A stretch of 64,000 bases of DNA from Mytilus californianus. Its lineage: Eukaryota > Mollusca > Bivalvia > Mytilida > Mytilidae. The DNA lies in assembly GCF_021869535.1 (NCBI RefSeq), contig NW_026262679.1, forward strand, positions 87,541,143 to 87,605,142, in the 5' to 3' direction. The position numbers and the translations under genes are program-made. Positions 24,201 through 37,190 of the stretch are shown piece by piece. The notes under the pieces were generated by a model. That model worked only from the letters and a program-made list of their open reading frames with translations. It was not told the origin of the DNA and searched no databases. Within the stretch, counting starts at the first letter, position 1, and each line of letters opens with the position of its first letter.

Positions 24201-25420
24201 GAAAATTCAATCAAGTCACAGAACAAAGGATTGTGTTGGTATGGTTAATACTGTGGATTTCTTATTATTTGTGAAATGTCAATCTTCGTAAATTTCTTGG
24301 GTATAGGTGAATGACAGATTTAAAAGTTCATTGACGTACAAGTTTTCTATAGGCTTGTTTGTAGCATTTGGCAAAACCACGAAATCAAATATTCATGTAA
24401 ATACAATGTTTCCTCAATCCACGAAAATTGGGACCCATGAAAATAAAAGAATCAACAGTCGTCCTTTTGTTCTTTTTTTGTTTAGATAGTACGTATATGA
24501 TGTTATAAAACATGAAAATCTAATAGAATTTTGATAGGGTATTGAAGCTTTTATTTAAATATTTTTTTGCTTTAAAAAATAGAAGATTTTTAATGGTCCT
24601 TCACCATTATCAGTGGAATTTTAAGTGCTGTGTGATATCACCAAATTTAGCTTAATTACCAATATATTGCATTATATGTCTCTGGTTCTGGTTAGATCAC
24701 CTTGTTGCCAAAATTAAAAACAGAGGATGAAATTAATTTGCTTTAAATAATGGAATGATAAAGTGATCATTATGTATAACATGAACATAAAAAAATTTAT
24801 CACTCATTCCTAAATTTTTGTTGTTGTTGTAACTTCCTCATATCAATATTTTAAGAAGAAAATTAAGATATATGCAACCATTTTTTTATTGAAAAAAGGT
24901 CATGACACATAATCTCCCCCTCTTAGTAGAGGTGGATAAAGGGAAATCTCCCGCTATGAAGCCCCAAAAAGTTGGCAGGTATTCCATCTGTACAGAAAAT
25001 TATTTTGTGATTGTGCACTATTGAAAAATTTTGGATATTGACAAAAAGTTATAATTTACCATTCCAGTTTGAAAAGTGATTTTTTTTAAAAGTTTTGTTT
25101 ACAATGTTATATCCATCTCTTCTGACTTGTGAATATATGTGATTTCTTTGGCATGACATTAAGATTAAGCATATGGTTGATGATGTTTTTATATACTATC
25201 ATAGAAATATATCTAGTCTATTGAATATTGTAAATTTAAAATAAAATCTCTTATATGGCCTTGTTTTACTATTGCAAACCTTTCCACATGATCATGATCA
25301 ACATAAACATGTAATTTGGAAACGGGAAATATGTAGATTTTCATGGATTTACAGATAAGACCTTATATTATTTTACATTCAAAGATACAGCTGATCAACC
25401 AACATGGCTTTGAGTACTAC
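21280..25420. other. Gene-poor AT-rich spacer
   Basis: No exon is recognised. The only structures noticed are a short minisatellite at 23,219-23,325 and an imperfect inverted repeat at about 22,828-22,885 (ATTAATCAATGG and CCATTGATCAATTA). Open frames of 60-90 codons show no family resemblance. Confidence 0.4.
23219..23325. repeat. Short minisatellite, about 30 bp by 3.5
   Basis: Units share TTGGCTCTTTTGTAAAGA followed by an AT-rich spacer, with decay towards the right end. Confidence 0.7.
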
Positions 25421-25423
25421 TGT

Positions 25424-25640
25424 CAACGTATATTTGTTCCACCTATCAGAAGTTCCCCTGGAAACTTTGGACTTTGGTATAAATAATGTCATAATATCTG
25501 TTCCTGTTGGAACAAATATTCTATACCCTTTATTCCGTAAGGAACAAATACTGTAATATTTGTTCCAAAGGAAATAATATTACAGAATATTTCTTCAACT
25601 TGGAACTTATATTATGAAGGAACTTCTATTTCGTGACACT
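25424..25640. repeat. Repeat with inverted TTGTTCC / GGAACAAA motifs
   Basis: At least three TTTGTTCC-type and two GGAACAAATA-type motifs are interleaved (for example AATATTTGTTCCAAAGGAA). The related phrase GGTCTGTTCCTAAGGAACTA occurs near 25,842. I recall similar scattered repeats in mussels. No boundaries are defined. Confidence 0.4.
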
Positions 25641-26399
25641 ACAAATGCAGCAAAGAGCTAAACCACGAAAAAAATCACCAATGGAGACTGACATTAACAA
25701 TTTGCAAATTATCTTGATGACTTATCTACAATTTCATCAAGATTGATGGAACTTTATATGTAGGATAGACCATTCCTTAAAACCTGACCTTGACCTCATA
25801 TTTATGTTCCAGTGGTCGGTTAGTTTTTGTCATACAATAAGGTCTGTTCCTAAGGAACTATAGTTATTATACATTAGATCAGTATCATGTTAACTATTTT
25901 ATTCGTGTTTAATTTGTTCCTTCCTTTTTATTACTTGAAGCTTTAACTTGACAATCATTTAAAAATATTGACCTGCCATGAGGTAACTTATGTACCATTA
26001 TTATTTAGTAGGTCACATATGTTTCTTAACATGACAGAAAAGAAATTAAAACAAAAAAAATCATTTCATTTAAAAAAACTGAGCAAAAGTTTGTTTGCAC
26101 ATGTTCATGAGCAAGTCTTCCAAACAAAACAACATCATTTTTGGTTCAGTGAAGCTTTGATAAAATAAAATAAATAGGTGAAGAAGCCTACCACCATATT
26201 CCTGCAAATATTTGACTCTGTAAAAATGTATAAATGAAGAACGTTTCTAACAATATCTTCCCAATTGAATGTTTTCTTTAGATACTCAATAACTAATATA
26301 CAGGAATACTTTATTGAAGCTGTAAATATAAAGAAATTTTTTACAGCAAAGGTGCAATAAAATAGTATAATTTGTGAAAAAAACGAACAATGCTTGAAA

Positions 26400-26640
26400 A
26401 GTTCACAATATTTGGTATGTTGATTGGTTGCTAGGAGCATAAATCCATTTGACTTATGTCTTATGGCCTTGCCCTCAATGTCCTGCTTCAGTGGTCAGGT
26501 TGAGTTCTCAATATTTGACATGTGTTTGTTTGAAAGGAGTGCTATGACTAACCTAAATTTCATGCACCAGTGATCATGTTAATTTGTCAAGAAAAGGTAT
26601 GTTCTTCATCTAAAACAACTGGACTTAGCAGAACCAAAAT
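26400..26640 (+). repeat. Diverged dispersed repeat fragment
   Basis: It shares phrases with 28,975-29,030 and 29,215-29,430: CACAATATTTGGTATGTTGA against CAACAATATTTGGTATGTAG, and TTCAGTGGTCAGGTTGAGTT against TTCAATAGTCAGGTTAAAAT. These are pieces of one old, locally repeated family. Confidence 0.4.
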
Positions 26641-27182
26641 GATCCACAATTATCATATATTAATCTAAGTAAATAACTGTTGCTTCTTATTTATATCAAT
26701 TGATGCAGCTACAAAGCTACAAGTACTATAAATACAGCATCGAGGTAAAATATGACAATTTGGAGTTTTTCTTTTTTAATGCGTTAAAAGTTAAAGTAAG
26801 CAAGAAATAGGTATGATGATGTTATTAACAAATTGCATTGCATGTCACCTCAATATTGTATTTCCACATCTACCTGTGCATACATAGGAGGAGATGCTTA
26901 CCTGTCAATACACCCAGTCTCACCCCTTTTGGAGTTCATGCGATTCCTCAGTTTTTGTTTGTTTATAACTTCATTTGTCTTCTCAATTGATTTATGAGAT
27001 TTGAATATCGCTGAACTACAGGTGCTTTAATTTACCTAGGATGACAAAACATATATATGGATATCAGCTCATGATGATACTTTGTCGTTGTACCCTGTTT
27101 GTGTCTGACATGAGTATGCACAATGAACTTTTGGTTTGGTGAAGTTTTCAGGATTTGATCTGTTTCTCAGTAACAATATTAA

Positions 27183-28975
27183 TAAAGGCAACAGTAGTAT
27201 ACCGCTGTTCAAAAGTCATAAATCGATTGAGAGAAAACAAATCCGGGTAACAAACTAAAACCGAGGAAACGCATCAACTATAAGAGGATAACAACGGAAC
27301 AACAGAAACATTGAAGTGCAACAAAAACAAACGCCAAAAAATATAGAAACGAACTTTTTGAGATCAACTGCCATATTCCTGACTTCGTACAGGACATTTT
27401 AAGAAAAAATGGTGGGTTGAACCTGGTTTTATGGCTAGCCAAACCTCCCACCTATATGGCAATGTTAAAAAATATCGCTAAAATGACAACACTATGTGAC
27501 AGGAACAAACAAACGCAAGAACATTCAGAACAGAAAAACGCACAAATAAATAATATAATAATCGTTACAACATGTATATCGCAGAATAACAACGAACATC
27601 TTCCAATAACGACAGCACAAGACAAAACAAACAGTGACGTATTTTTGTGACGAATATATAATCTTGAAATTCATACAATTATTTTCACAATACTAGTCCA
27701 AACAATTATCATGATTATGATGGTACTGAAAGGCTATTTTAGATAAATGCTGTGACGACGTCATGTTAATTTGGACTAACACAATACTTTTTCCATGGAA
27801 AATGGAAATTAACTCGACTATACTGACAAATAAGACATATGTGAAATGTACCAAAAATACAGAATTCAAACCACAAACGATAAGACATAACACAATATCA
27901 AATCTAACACACAACAGAAACATCATAACTAAATACATGAATGTTGGATGTATTAATACCGAGACACGTCGTATAGCAATGCAAATTAACACTCGGCAAA
28001 ACAGTCATATTCGGGAATAGGTCACGTTCGATACTTAGCTGACAGACGACATAGATGTTAAACTACAATCTAAGACGTAGTAAAAATGTCGTTATTAAGT
28101 TTAGACACAGACACATCGTATAGATCAACCAATTCATGATGGTGTCCATAAAATTTATGGAGTGTCATTTTTAATCTTTCCTCCTCACAACTCTGTTGGA
28201 GCAGTTTCTGCGTAAGGAGCACACTCCTGTATATGAAGTCCGTATAGTGTGAAAATGCACGAGCATAACGTATCAATTGAGATATGTAAACAACATACGA
28301 CGGAGCAGAGGGTATGTTACTGCTGAGAAATGGGAAATTGATAATTGTGAAGTTGAAATCATCCCGATTGTCATTGATTTTAGTGTGAAGTCGTCCATCT
28401 GTGTCAATATTGAGGAAAAAATCAAGTTATGAAGCAGTCCTTCTAGTATCAGTAATATCCTTAATTTCAAGTTCACTGGGATATATGAGATGCAAGTACT
28501 GACTGAAATATGGGTTATTCAGCGATAAGGCATCATCAATATATCTGAAAGTAAAATTAAAGAATTTTGCAAGGTGCTTTTTCTTTTTGTCTTTTAGAAG
28601 GTTCTGAATATTTCTGCTTCATACGAGTACAAAAACAAGTCGGCTAGAAGGGATGCACAATTAGTACCCATTGGAAAACAGACTGTCTGTTGAAATATCA
28701 ATCCTCCAAACTCAACAAATATATTGTCGATTAAAAAGTCCAGCATTTTGATAATATCATCTTCAGTGTATTTTCTGATAAAATCAGTGTGGTTCTTCAC
28801 AAAATAAGAATTACTATAACCCAAAACAAGAAATTTATATCTACGATTCCCATTTTTATAGAAAAAGCTCTGTTTAATGAGATGGTGGAGTCGATCTTTC
28901 AATTGAGCGTGGGGAATAGTAGTGTAAATATGTGTATTTGGAATGTAGAATAGTTGAGAGGAGTATATGTTGTTC
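27183..28975 (-). mobile_element. Decayed reverse-transcriptase retroelement, 5'-truncated (- strand)
   Basis: Read on the - strand from about 28,975, the first frame carries YTTIPHAQLKDRLHHLIKQS, LIDNIFVEFGG and FPMGTNCASLLADLFLYSYE. These are typical of a reverse transcriptase palm common in bivalve genomes. A one-base frameshift near 28,605 moves the frame. It then shows the catalytic RYIDDALSLNN, a nonsense codon near 28,430, and later VYISQLIRYARA and KFYGHHHELVDLYDVSVSKL, ending near 28,070. About 0.9 kb of 3' UTR follows, down to AGGCAACAGTAGTATACCGC at 27,187. The element is 5'-truncated and cannot encode a functional protein. Whether the family is Penelope-like or another class is not resolved from the fragment. 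Confidence 0.8.
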
Positions 28976-29430
28976 TGACATGTCATGTTGCCATGACCTC
29001 AATTTCACACTTCAATAGTCAGGTTAAAATGAGGGAGAAGATACTACGTTTGGGCAATAAAAACCACAAGTGGAAGAAAAACGGACAATACAATGGCAAA
29101 AAGGAAACACGACAAAAAGACAAACAACAATCCTCAAAGCGCTACACAGAGCCAAAGAATAAGCAAAATAAACCCAACCAAAAACAGAGGTACACTTAGA
29201 AGGGTTTCAGTTCCTGTTAAGTTTTCAGTACTTTGTTCTTCAGAAAGTATGATACATGATAGTTATTTGGTGTGTAGATTTCTTTGGGGAGTATATGTCA
29301 GTTATGACATTAACCTCATTTTCACACTCGATTAGTCAAGTTATGTTTTCATTATTAAGGTACACACCACAGGTGACAGGTCAACAATATTTGGTATGTA
29401 GATTGGTTGTGATGTTGCCTTGAACCCATT
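28976..29430. repeat. Patchwork of dispersed repeat fragments
   Basis: Two degenerate copies of the 26.4 kb family flank about 150 bp (29,041-29,200). That insert looks like the reverse complement of a retroelement tail (GACAAACAACAATCC, GAGCCAAAGAATAAGC). The small + frames here are by-products. Confidence 0.35.
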
Positions 29431-30460
29431 TTGATGCAAGTAAATGTTTCTCAAGTATGTAAGAATTGAAAATGATACGGTAACAATTATTTATTTGAAT
29501 ACATTGAAAGAGCTTAGAAGTTCTTTTTCACCAGTTATTTTTCATTGAAATTTTGGTGAGATCGGTTTCAAATGTTGCAACAGGCAAGAGTCGCTCGACA
29601 TGTTACAGAAGGAATTGAAAAATATGGCCGTATTTACACTACAAATTGTAGAATGAGTAAAGACAAACATGTGCACTTAGAAAAGATTTAAGGCATTGCA
29701 GGAACTAGATAAATGAACTTTAAACGTATTTCAAGTTTCAGAAAATTTTAGACTTAATAATGGATGTTCATGTTTCTTTTTTTTCATCCCCACTGAAGGT
29801 GCCAAAATAATATAAGTTTAGAAAAAGCTTGGTACGTCCCTTCAAGGTCATGTAATAATTGGAAAGAAATTGTATTGACTGAAATGGGCAATATACAGAT
29901 AGATGGTTGCACAAGAATTATTGTTATAGGTAATTTTAAACAGCGTAACTGAGTAGGTCGAATCACATGAAGTTAACGTGTTTGTTTATTTTACCATCTT
30001 CTGCAGGCTTGGAAAAACAGGAGTTTACAATTCAGGAAAGTTCTTATTTTTCTGAACAATAAAGTGCATTTAAATTTTAGTAATCTAGTTCCTGCCATGT
30101 CTGAAAACTTTTCAAGGTGTACAGGTTTGTCTGTACTCAGAGTAAACTTTGTGGTGTAAACACAAACATCCTTCTGATGAACCACCTTAACTCTTGAATG
30201 TATAATGCGTAGTTGCAGAGTTACGAAATTGATTTTAACAGAAAATATAAGACATTATCCCTTTGTTTTATAATCTTGCACTAAAATTAAGGTTGCAACA
30301 CTGTAAGACTATGTTGAGCTTTAGTGGTTTTTGGTGTCATCTTAGGTGCTTTTGGTTTTTATGCTTCAAACGTTTTATTTTTTTTATTTTTTTGGTTTTC
30401 CGAACTTTTTCCGTCTAGAGCGTACCTTATGTGTGGTTATAAAAATCTTGTCTTCATCAA

Positions 30461-30530
30461 AAATGTGGTGCACACTGAATAACCCGCGTAGCGTGTTATT
30501 TAAAAGTGTGCACCATATTTTTTTATGGTT
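30461..30530. repeat. 70 bp hairpin
   Basis: The left arm GTGGTGCACACTGAATAACC is mirrored on the right by GTTATTTAAAAGTGTGCACC, around a CGCGTAGCG core. Only a few mismatches are present. I recall similar hairpins scattered in mussel genomes. Confidence 0.7.
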
Positions 30531-31937
30531 ATTTCGAATAGAGTGAAAAAATATTACAGTCATTCCTTATAATTTAATTTTAAATTCCACTTTTAAGGAG
30601 TAAATCATGAAAAAACGTTGATAACGTCACGGTATCATGACAAAATTATGTCTATGAGCTGATAGGCAAAAAATTTTCAGCCAATCAGAAGACGTGTTAC
30701 ATCCAACATTGAATTATTGTTTATTAACGTTAATCCAGGCAAAGCCCTCGAAAGCAGCATAACTAGCATTCTTGTTCAAGTTTTTTCGTGTAAATTTTTT
30801 GTATTATTTTGTAAGTGTTGTTTCGATTTGCTGTGTTTAATGATATCTTTTAGCTTGTTACTTTTGTTTTCCTCTGAGCTTTCCCGGATGAAGGAAAGTT
30901 TTCTTCATATAAGAGGAAGGGCAAAATTCTCCATTAATGTATTTCACATCATAGCAATTTAAAAAAACTTTTTGAATCTTTAAATTCACAATATAGCAGC
31001 TTTCAGTGTATATAGTGTATACTTTCAGTTTTGTTTTAAACAACATAATAGTGTATTTCTGGATATTTAACAAAATTATAAACGTCTGGATATAGAACAA
31101 TTAAATTGCATGTAAAAAATTTGATGGATTTTGACAAATATTGAGTTCTTTTCCAACAAACTGATATGAACATTTTTAAACAAAACACTGTTCTATTTGA
31201 AGTAGAGCCTTGGATTTTCTGACAGATACACATTGATTCATATTGTTTGAATGTATTCGTTGAAAAGTTTTACAAACTCATGCAACTTGCTATAACGTTT
31301 TCAAAATTGCTTTTAATATATATAACATTGTGTCGCGCTTGAATAATTTCTTTTCTATGTTTAAGATATATAAATGTAAAATTGTTAAACAAAAATTAAA
31401 AAAAATAATATCTAGACTCTGCAAAATTCAAAATCTGGTCCGTTTCAACAGCTTTTAAATTTTAATCGTGTGAGTGAAACAAATACAGGGGAAGTAGTAG
31501 GTCCTTCTATATGTAATTTGCCTATATTACCCCTTTTATCTCAATAAAGTATTTATAGAAAAAGTAGATCCAACATCCAAACAAAAAGTCTTGTATCTTG
31601 TATTACACTACTGGATAGCTAATCATCAAACTCTTGGCGGTTTTGCACAAAGAGTTGAACTGTGAAGCTGTATTGTAAAAAATAACACAGTTTGTTTTTA
31701 TTTTCCTCTTGCTGATATTGTAAGTTACAGTACATATTCTTATGTTTTCTGACCTTTTCCTGACTAGTTTTCTGGTGCCAACACGACTTTCATGTATATA
31801 TTTGTTCTTTTGAAAAATGTTGTTTGTGCTGTATTTAGACCCCTCTACCAAGAAATTTGCTTTGCATGCACACGTATAAAAATTGCGGTTTTTATCCAAC
31901 GCAATCATAGGTTTGAACGTTGTTTTCAATTAAGTCT

Positions 31938-31942
<5 letters not shown>

Positions 31943-31991
<49 letters not shown>
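31943..31991. repeat. TA dinucleotide microsatellite
   Basis: About 24 uninterrupted TA units. Confidence 0.95.
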
Positions 31992-31993
<2 letters not shown>

Positions 31994-34400
31994 TAAACTG
32001 TATCGTACACAAAAACCAGGTTATTTGCAATGCATTATGCGGAATGACTTAACTTAGCCAGTTCTAGATGAATCCTAGTTAACATAGGAAAGAAATATAG
32101 GACTAATTTCGTCAGCATTAAATTTGAAAAAGCATTGTCTATAAAGTTATTAAGCACCTGAAAATAACACTATATACATTATATGCGTCCGTGGTGTTTT
32201 TCTGGATTACCATCAATAAGAACGCTCAATCTTATTCAACAATCACTGATTAAATTTATAAATGATTAATGATTATCCAATATGTCATTTTTGCAAAGAG
32301 TGAGGGCCGATTTCCCTGAATTTATTTCACACCATGACAATTTTCAAAAAGTCTTAATCTTCATTAAATTCATAGTCTCACAGCTTCATGAGTGTACTTT
32401 AAGGTTCTAACAATATTATAGCGGAATTAGAATATGTAATATAAGACTGAATGTCTAAAGAAGACTACAATTTTGGGTAGATTGAGTATGTTCTGCTAGA
32501 AATAAATTTTGCAACAAAAACCAAATTCTACTGAAAACAAATCGATTTTTTTTCAGATACAAAATAACCATGGTTCGGCTTATTATGTAAGATTTAATAA
32601 AAACTTGAATAATTTGTGATTTGTGATTTAACAATACATTTTGATTGCATGAATTTGTGTGATATTAAAATGGTTAAATCATTAATGACATGAGTTAGAT
32701 TCTTTCATATGTAATTCTAGTAGAGTTTAACACCCGTCGGATTTGACACTGTGTGTGAATGAATTTCAGTGAAAATTGACATCACTCCATTTGAGTATGT
32801 ATCCAAACATAGATAAAAGGCCATGCAAAAATAAAACCAAAACAAAACTACTGTCGGAATTAAACTGTTGTTTTATCCTTTTAGAAATAAACTGATTCGT
32901 TTGAGCAGTGACTTTCACTAGGTATATTTTCTTTTACCGAGGTTTTTGTTTTACTTCCAAATCATTGCCTTGAAACAAATATTTAGACAGTTTAAGGCAA
33001 AGTAATGCTTTTTTTATGACATGTTCACATGTATTTGCACTATTAGCAACATTTGTTTGCACTTAAAATTTATCTTCTCCAGGTAAATGTATAGTTTTTT
33101 GTGAAGAAAGTTTTATAAAATAGGCAGGATATTTTCACTTTGTGCTTATTTCAACCTTATGCCAATCTAGCCGGAAACGAATGCCCTGAAAAAAACCCAA
33201 TAAACTTCTTAAATAAAAGAACATATTCCTGACTTTCACAAAAAAAAAAAAAAAAAAAATTAAAATAATGTAGGTCAAACAAATGTATAAGAAAAAATAA
33301 TTTTTTATCTAAAAAATCATTAACGTTAACTAAATTTTGGGACAAACTGATTTGTTGTCAGTTTTTGAAAGAAACCGCTCTGCAAAAAAACTGCTGTTTT
33401 GTGTATCAAAAAGATTTGATGTTGTAAATAAGTAAACTGAAGAATATCGTAACTGCCTTTTTTGGTGCTCTATAAAACAAAATTTAATAAGGTTTTATAA
33501 GGCATTTATGGAAATTTTGAATTTAAAGGGAGATACATTATTATTGCCACAAGTATTCAGTTACCAAATCTTTTATTTTTCAGTTGTTTGGATAGTCACC
33601 ACAATCTATTGTCCTCAAAATTATCATTTACATGAGGTGTTTTCAATGAAAACATATGAGATATATGTTTATTAGGCCAAAAATCCAGGAAATATTACGA
33701 AATAACTTATATGTCAGAAAATGGCTTGTTTATTACTGTTACTCATCTTAAAAGTCACTACAAAATTGATCGTTCGTTGCTCGACAAATCTTTACAATAA
33801 TAACAATTTTAAAAACAGAAAGACAACCATAGGGGATACTCGTGATCTTTCCTGGAAAATGTGACAAAGTAAGTATTATGATTTTAGCTTTTTTAGCTGG
33901 TACAAATTTTCTGTTTTTTTTATACTACATAAAGAACATGTATGGAGTGTATGCGAGTAATACACTTCCAAACGATCAAATAAATAGAATAACCAAATTT
34001 TATTTGATTAAAACTACAGGGACAATTTATGCCTAATTTCACATTTTTATCTAAATAATAAAAAAAATCAAGATTTTACATTTTGGTGTAAAGCGTTCCT
34101 TTGCCACAATTCCTATAAATATGACGACTTATTAGGCTATAAACGTTTACAAGATAGAGAATTGATGGCGTATAAAAGCCTTCTACTACTATATTTGGTC
34201 ACGTGTTAGTACTTTGTCTTGGTAGATCTTTATCAAAGGATATTATGACATGAAAGGTCACAAAATAACGTTTTCCCTGAAAACGCAACATTTTGGCTTT
34301 TACAAATGAGCAACTGACAACCACAGAAAAAGAACTGAGATCATGGCTTTCTGCATGAAAATTATTGTTTAAGCACTTATTATAAAAGAAGATTCTAATA

Positions 34401-34929
34401 CAGAGTATATATCTCCCAGTTGATAAGATATTCCAGGGCTTGTATTTCTTATCATGATTTCTTGATAGAGAGTTGCTGCTCACAAGGAAGCTATTAAACC
34501 AAGAGTTCTAAGTGATGAAGTAGAAATCATCCCTTCGTAAATTTTACGGACGCCATCACGAGTTGGTTGACCGTTATGGAATAACTATTTCACAGATGGT
34601 TACGGGTATGTTCCAAATGTCGTAACTACAATCCCGTCCCCTTTTCCCCGAATGCAACCTAGCAAATTATACTTATTACCGGGTTTGTAATAACATGAGC
34701 AACACGACGGGTGACACATGTGAAGCAGGATCTGCTTACCCTTCCGGAGCACCTTAGATAACCCAAAGTTTTTGGCGGGGTTCGTGTTGCTCAGTCTTTA
34801 GTTTTTTATGGTGTGTTTTGTGTACTATTGTATGTCTGTTGGTTTTTTTTTTCTTTTTTAGTCATGGCGTTGTCAGATTATTTTCGACGTATGAGTTTGA
34901 ATGTCCCTTTGGTATCTTTCGCCTCTTTT
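34401..34929 (+). mobile_element. 5'-truncated RT retroelement tail with 8 bp target duplication
   Basis: TTCTAATA stands at both sides (34,393-34,400 and 34,930-34,937), and copy B has the uninterrupted site near 55,695. The insert begins inside reverse-transcriptase sequence (VYISQLIRYSRAC-like), shifts frame, and continues to KFYGRHHELVDRYGI (near 34,540). It then has a 3' UTR ending TGGTATCTTTCGCCTCTTTT. It was dead on arrival. Its 3' tail is shared with 37,197-37,262, 44.5 kb and 60.0 kb. Confidence 0.88.
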
Positions 34930-35362
34930 TTCTAATATTTCAATAATTTTATTCTTTGAATATTTTGATCCTTTATAGGTCATATCGATCTTAAATATGA
35001 TTTTTTTTTCAATTGCAACAATACTAAAACATTGAAATTTAGTGTTTTACATTAAAGAACAATAACTTTAAGCGCATTTGGGAGATACAAAGAGGTTTAA
35101 ATGACCCTTCTCCTTTTGTAGTATTGAAAAAAAAATAATCACAATAAATAAATAAATCCAGGAAATTGTTGATCATGTGTCAAATGTTTTTTCCAGACAT
35201 GATATTTCACCTTATAGCAATGAATTAAAATGAAATTTTGTAAAACAAAATCATAATATTCTGTTTGAACTCTGAAATTGTTGTCAATAGATTTCAGGCA
35301 GATTTAAGTATTTTTTACAATTTTCGTTTTTCAGTTATAAACCATGTAATCAGAACTGTCTG

Positions 35363-37045
35363 CTAACAGCGTTCGTACAATACAGGTCCATTATGATTCG
35401 CAACTATTAATTTGTCTTTCTTTACATCAAACGCGAGCCCAAAAGGGATTCTAATTCCGTCAACTGTCCCAAGCAGCTTTCTTACTTGTTTTCCATCCGA
35501 CGACAATACAATTATAATATTATTACCATATGAAGCAATATAAACGTTTGAGTCTTTATCTACAGATATTCCTCTCGGAGAACGAACTGATTGATCTTTG
35601 TATTCCCACTTCTTCTCTCCAGTAACAGTATAGCATGATACGGTGTTGTTTGATCTATTGGTATAAAATATCTTGTCTTTGGATGTTGTTACAAAACTCC
35701 ACCCGGACAAGGTATCGTCTTTAACCAAAGTAGAAGAGCGATTGTCTGACACTTTTACTTTCTGTATACCTGTGCCAGTATTACAGCATAATAAGTGGCC
35801 ATCTGCGTAACATATACCTTGACAGCTACTGGTTGTTTTTATCATGCTTTCAATTTTTTTTGTTAAAATGTTGATGATTTGAATTTGATTTGAAGATTGA
35901 AATGAAACAGCGACTGTCTTGTCATCGATACAAGTTACATCTACTGGGTTTTGATTTGACAAAGGTATGTCACTATGCAAGGTTCCATCTTCCTTTAAGA
36001 TCAGAAGACGTATTTTGCCGTAGTCTACTAGGAAGATGTCTCCCTTACTAGAAAAAGAACACCCTGTGACACATGTAAATTCAAATTTTCTTTTTAATGT
36101 CATTTTGATATCATTGACAGTTGTAGGTGGTGCATGATGAAAAGTTCGAATCTGTGCTTGTTTGTCTTTCTCTGTCTGTAATACCACCAATGGAGAATTC
36201 GATTCAACAGATATTGAACCGAATGAAGTAACAGTAGACAATACGTCGGATAAATTGTCCTTAATTTTACAGTTCAAGTCTATCTTCTGTAAACTACCGT
36301 CCTCAAATAACGACTGCATAAATATTTCGTGTTTCTTAATTTCTGTTTCAACCATTTTACTTCCAAGAAATGCTTGTAGGTCTGACGCATATTCTTTGAT
36401 AGCTGACATATTAGTTTGCAAAAGATCCATTTTTTCCGTATGTTCAGCAAGTTTGCCCAAGAAGTCTTCTATTTGTGATTTAACTTTTTCTTCTGCAGCA
36501 TATAGATCCTGAAGTATTAGTTGTTCTAAGCTGTCTAGGTGCTCGTTAATTTTATTACGGAGCTGTTTTATTTCATCGTGAAATTTCTGCCTTTGATTCT
36601 GGATTTCAACCAGATTTTGTGTCCGATCTTTAACAACCCTCTCGAAATTCAGTTTGATATCTTTCAGATTCTGATCAAGACTTTCCAATAAGACTGAAGT
36701 CTTTGCTGTCTGTATGACATTCTCAAGCGATAATATCCCAACACAATTAGCATGGTTGGACTGAATACACAGTGGACAACTGATACTTTCATGTTGCGGA
36801 CAATAATTCTTGAATTTTCTGTCATGCTGTGAACAGTATGGTGATATATTGGCTATCGAGGGAGGTAGTTGTTTATAATTGTCGACAGATATTATATCAT
36901 GGTTACGTAAGGCCTTTGATGCACTGTGATACTTCAGGCATTGGGAGCATAGTCCTTCGTCACATTCAGGGCACCAGTAGTCAGCATTTGTTGTCGTGTG
37001 CTGAGAGTCACAAACACCACATGAAACTGTGCTGGATGATGCCAT
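35363..37045 (-). CDS. RING-less TRIM-like protein: two B-boxes, coiled coil, C-terminal beta-propeller
   Basis: Single-exon frame of 560 residues. The first zinc-binding B-box uses C9, C12, C25, C28, C33, C36, with H40 and H49. The second uses C71, H74, C82, H85, C90, C93, H98 and C101. A Leu/Glu/Lys-rich coiled coil follows (about 115-245). From about 320 to the end there is an NHL-like repeated beta-propeller, with blade phrases such as PRGISVDKDSNVYIASYGNN and IPFGLAFDVKKDKLIVANHN. No RING precedes the B-boxes, so ubiquitin-ligase activity is not expected from this protein alone. Such TRIM-like proteins form large expanded families in molluscs and are often discussed in immunity, but the role here is unknown. 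The ATG has A at -3 and G at +4. It lies 15 bases after an acceptor-like ATTTTCAG, which is also present at copy B, so a 5' non-coding exon is likely. Confidence 0.92.
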   Translation of the reverse strand: MASSSTVSCGVCDSQHTTTNADYWCPECDEGLCSQCLKYHSASKALRNHDIISVDNYKQLPPSIANISPYCSQHDRKFKNYCPQHESISCPLCIQSNHANCVGILSLENVIQTAKTSVLLESLDQNLKDIKLNFERVVKDRTQNLVEIQNQRQKFHDEIKQLRNKINEHLDSLEQLILQDLYAAEEKVKSQIEDFLGKLAEHTEKMDLLQTNMSAIKEYASDLQAFLGSKMVETEIKKHEIFMQSLFEDGSLQKIDLNCKIKDNLSDVLSTVTSFGSISVESNSPLVVLQTEKDKQAQIRTFHHAPPTTVNDIKMTLKRKFEFTCVTGCSFSSKGDIFLVDYGKIRLLILKEDGTLHSDIPLSNQNPVDVTCIDDKTVAVSFQSSNQIQIINILTKKIESMIKTTSSCQGICYADGHLLCCNTGTGIQKVKVSDNRSSTLVKDDTLSGWSFVTTSKDKIFYTNRSNNTVSCYTVTGEKKWEYKDQSVRSPRGISVDKDSNVYIASYGNNIIIVLSSDGKQVRKLLGTVDGIRIPFGLAFDVKKDKLIVANHNGPVLYERC

Positions 37046-37190
37046 TTAAGTCTTGATCTGCTGAAAATAAACGTGATTTATATATCCCAGTTCCAGTTTC
37101 CTCAAACATCATAACTGGTCCGTTAAAATTGATAATACTTATTGGAAAACAAAGGTGTTGAACAAAAGGATAAACCATAGTAAATTATGA

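Larger units (their letters stand above)
29431..32204. other. Intergenic spacer
   Basis: No gene is recognised. It contains the hairpin at 30,461-30,530 and a TA microsatellite at 31,943-31,991. Confidence 0.4.

Noticed and set aside
27693..28020. Two 85-99 codon overlapping frames
   Set aside because: They fall in the 3' untranslated part of the antisense retroelement and show no family resemblance.
31792..32052. 86-codon frame containing a run of alternating Tyr-Ile
   Set aside because: The run is the translation of the TA microsatellite.
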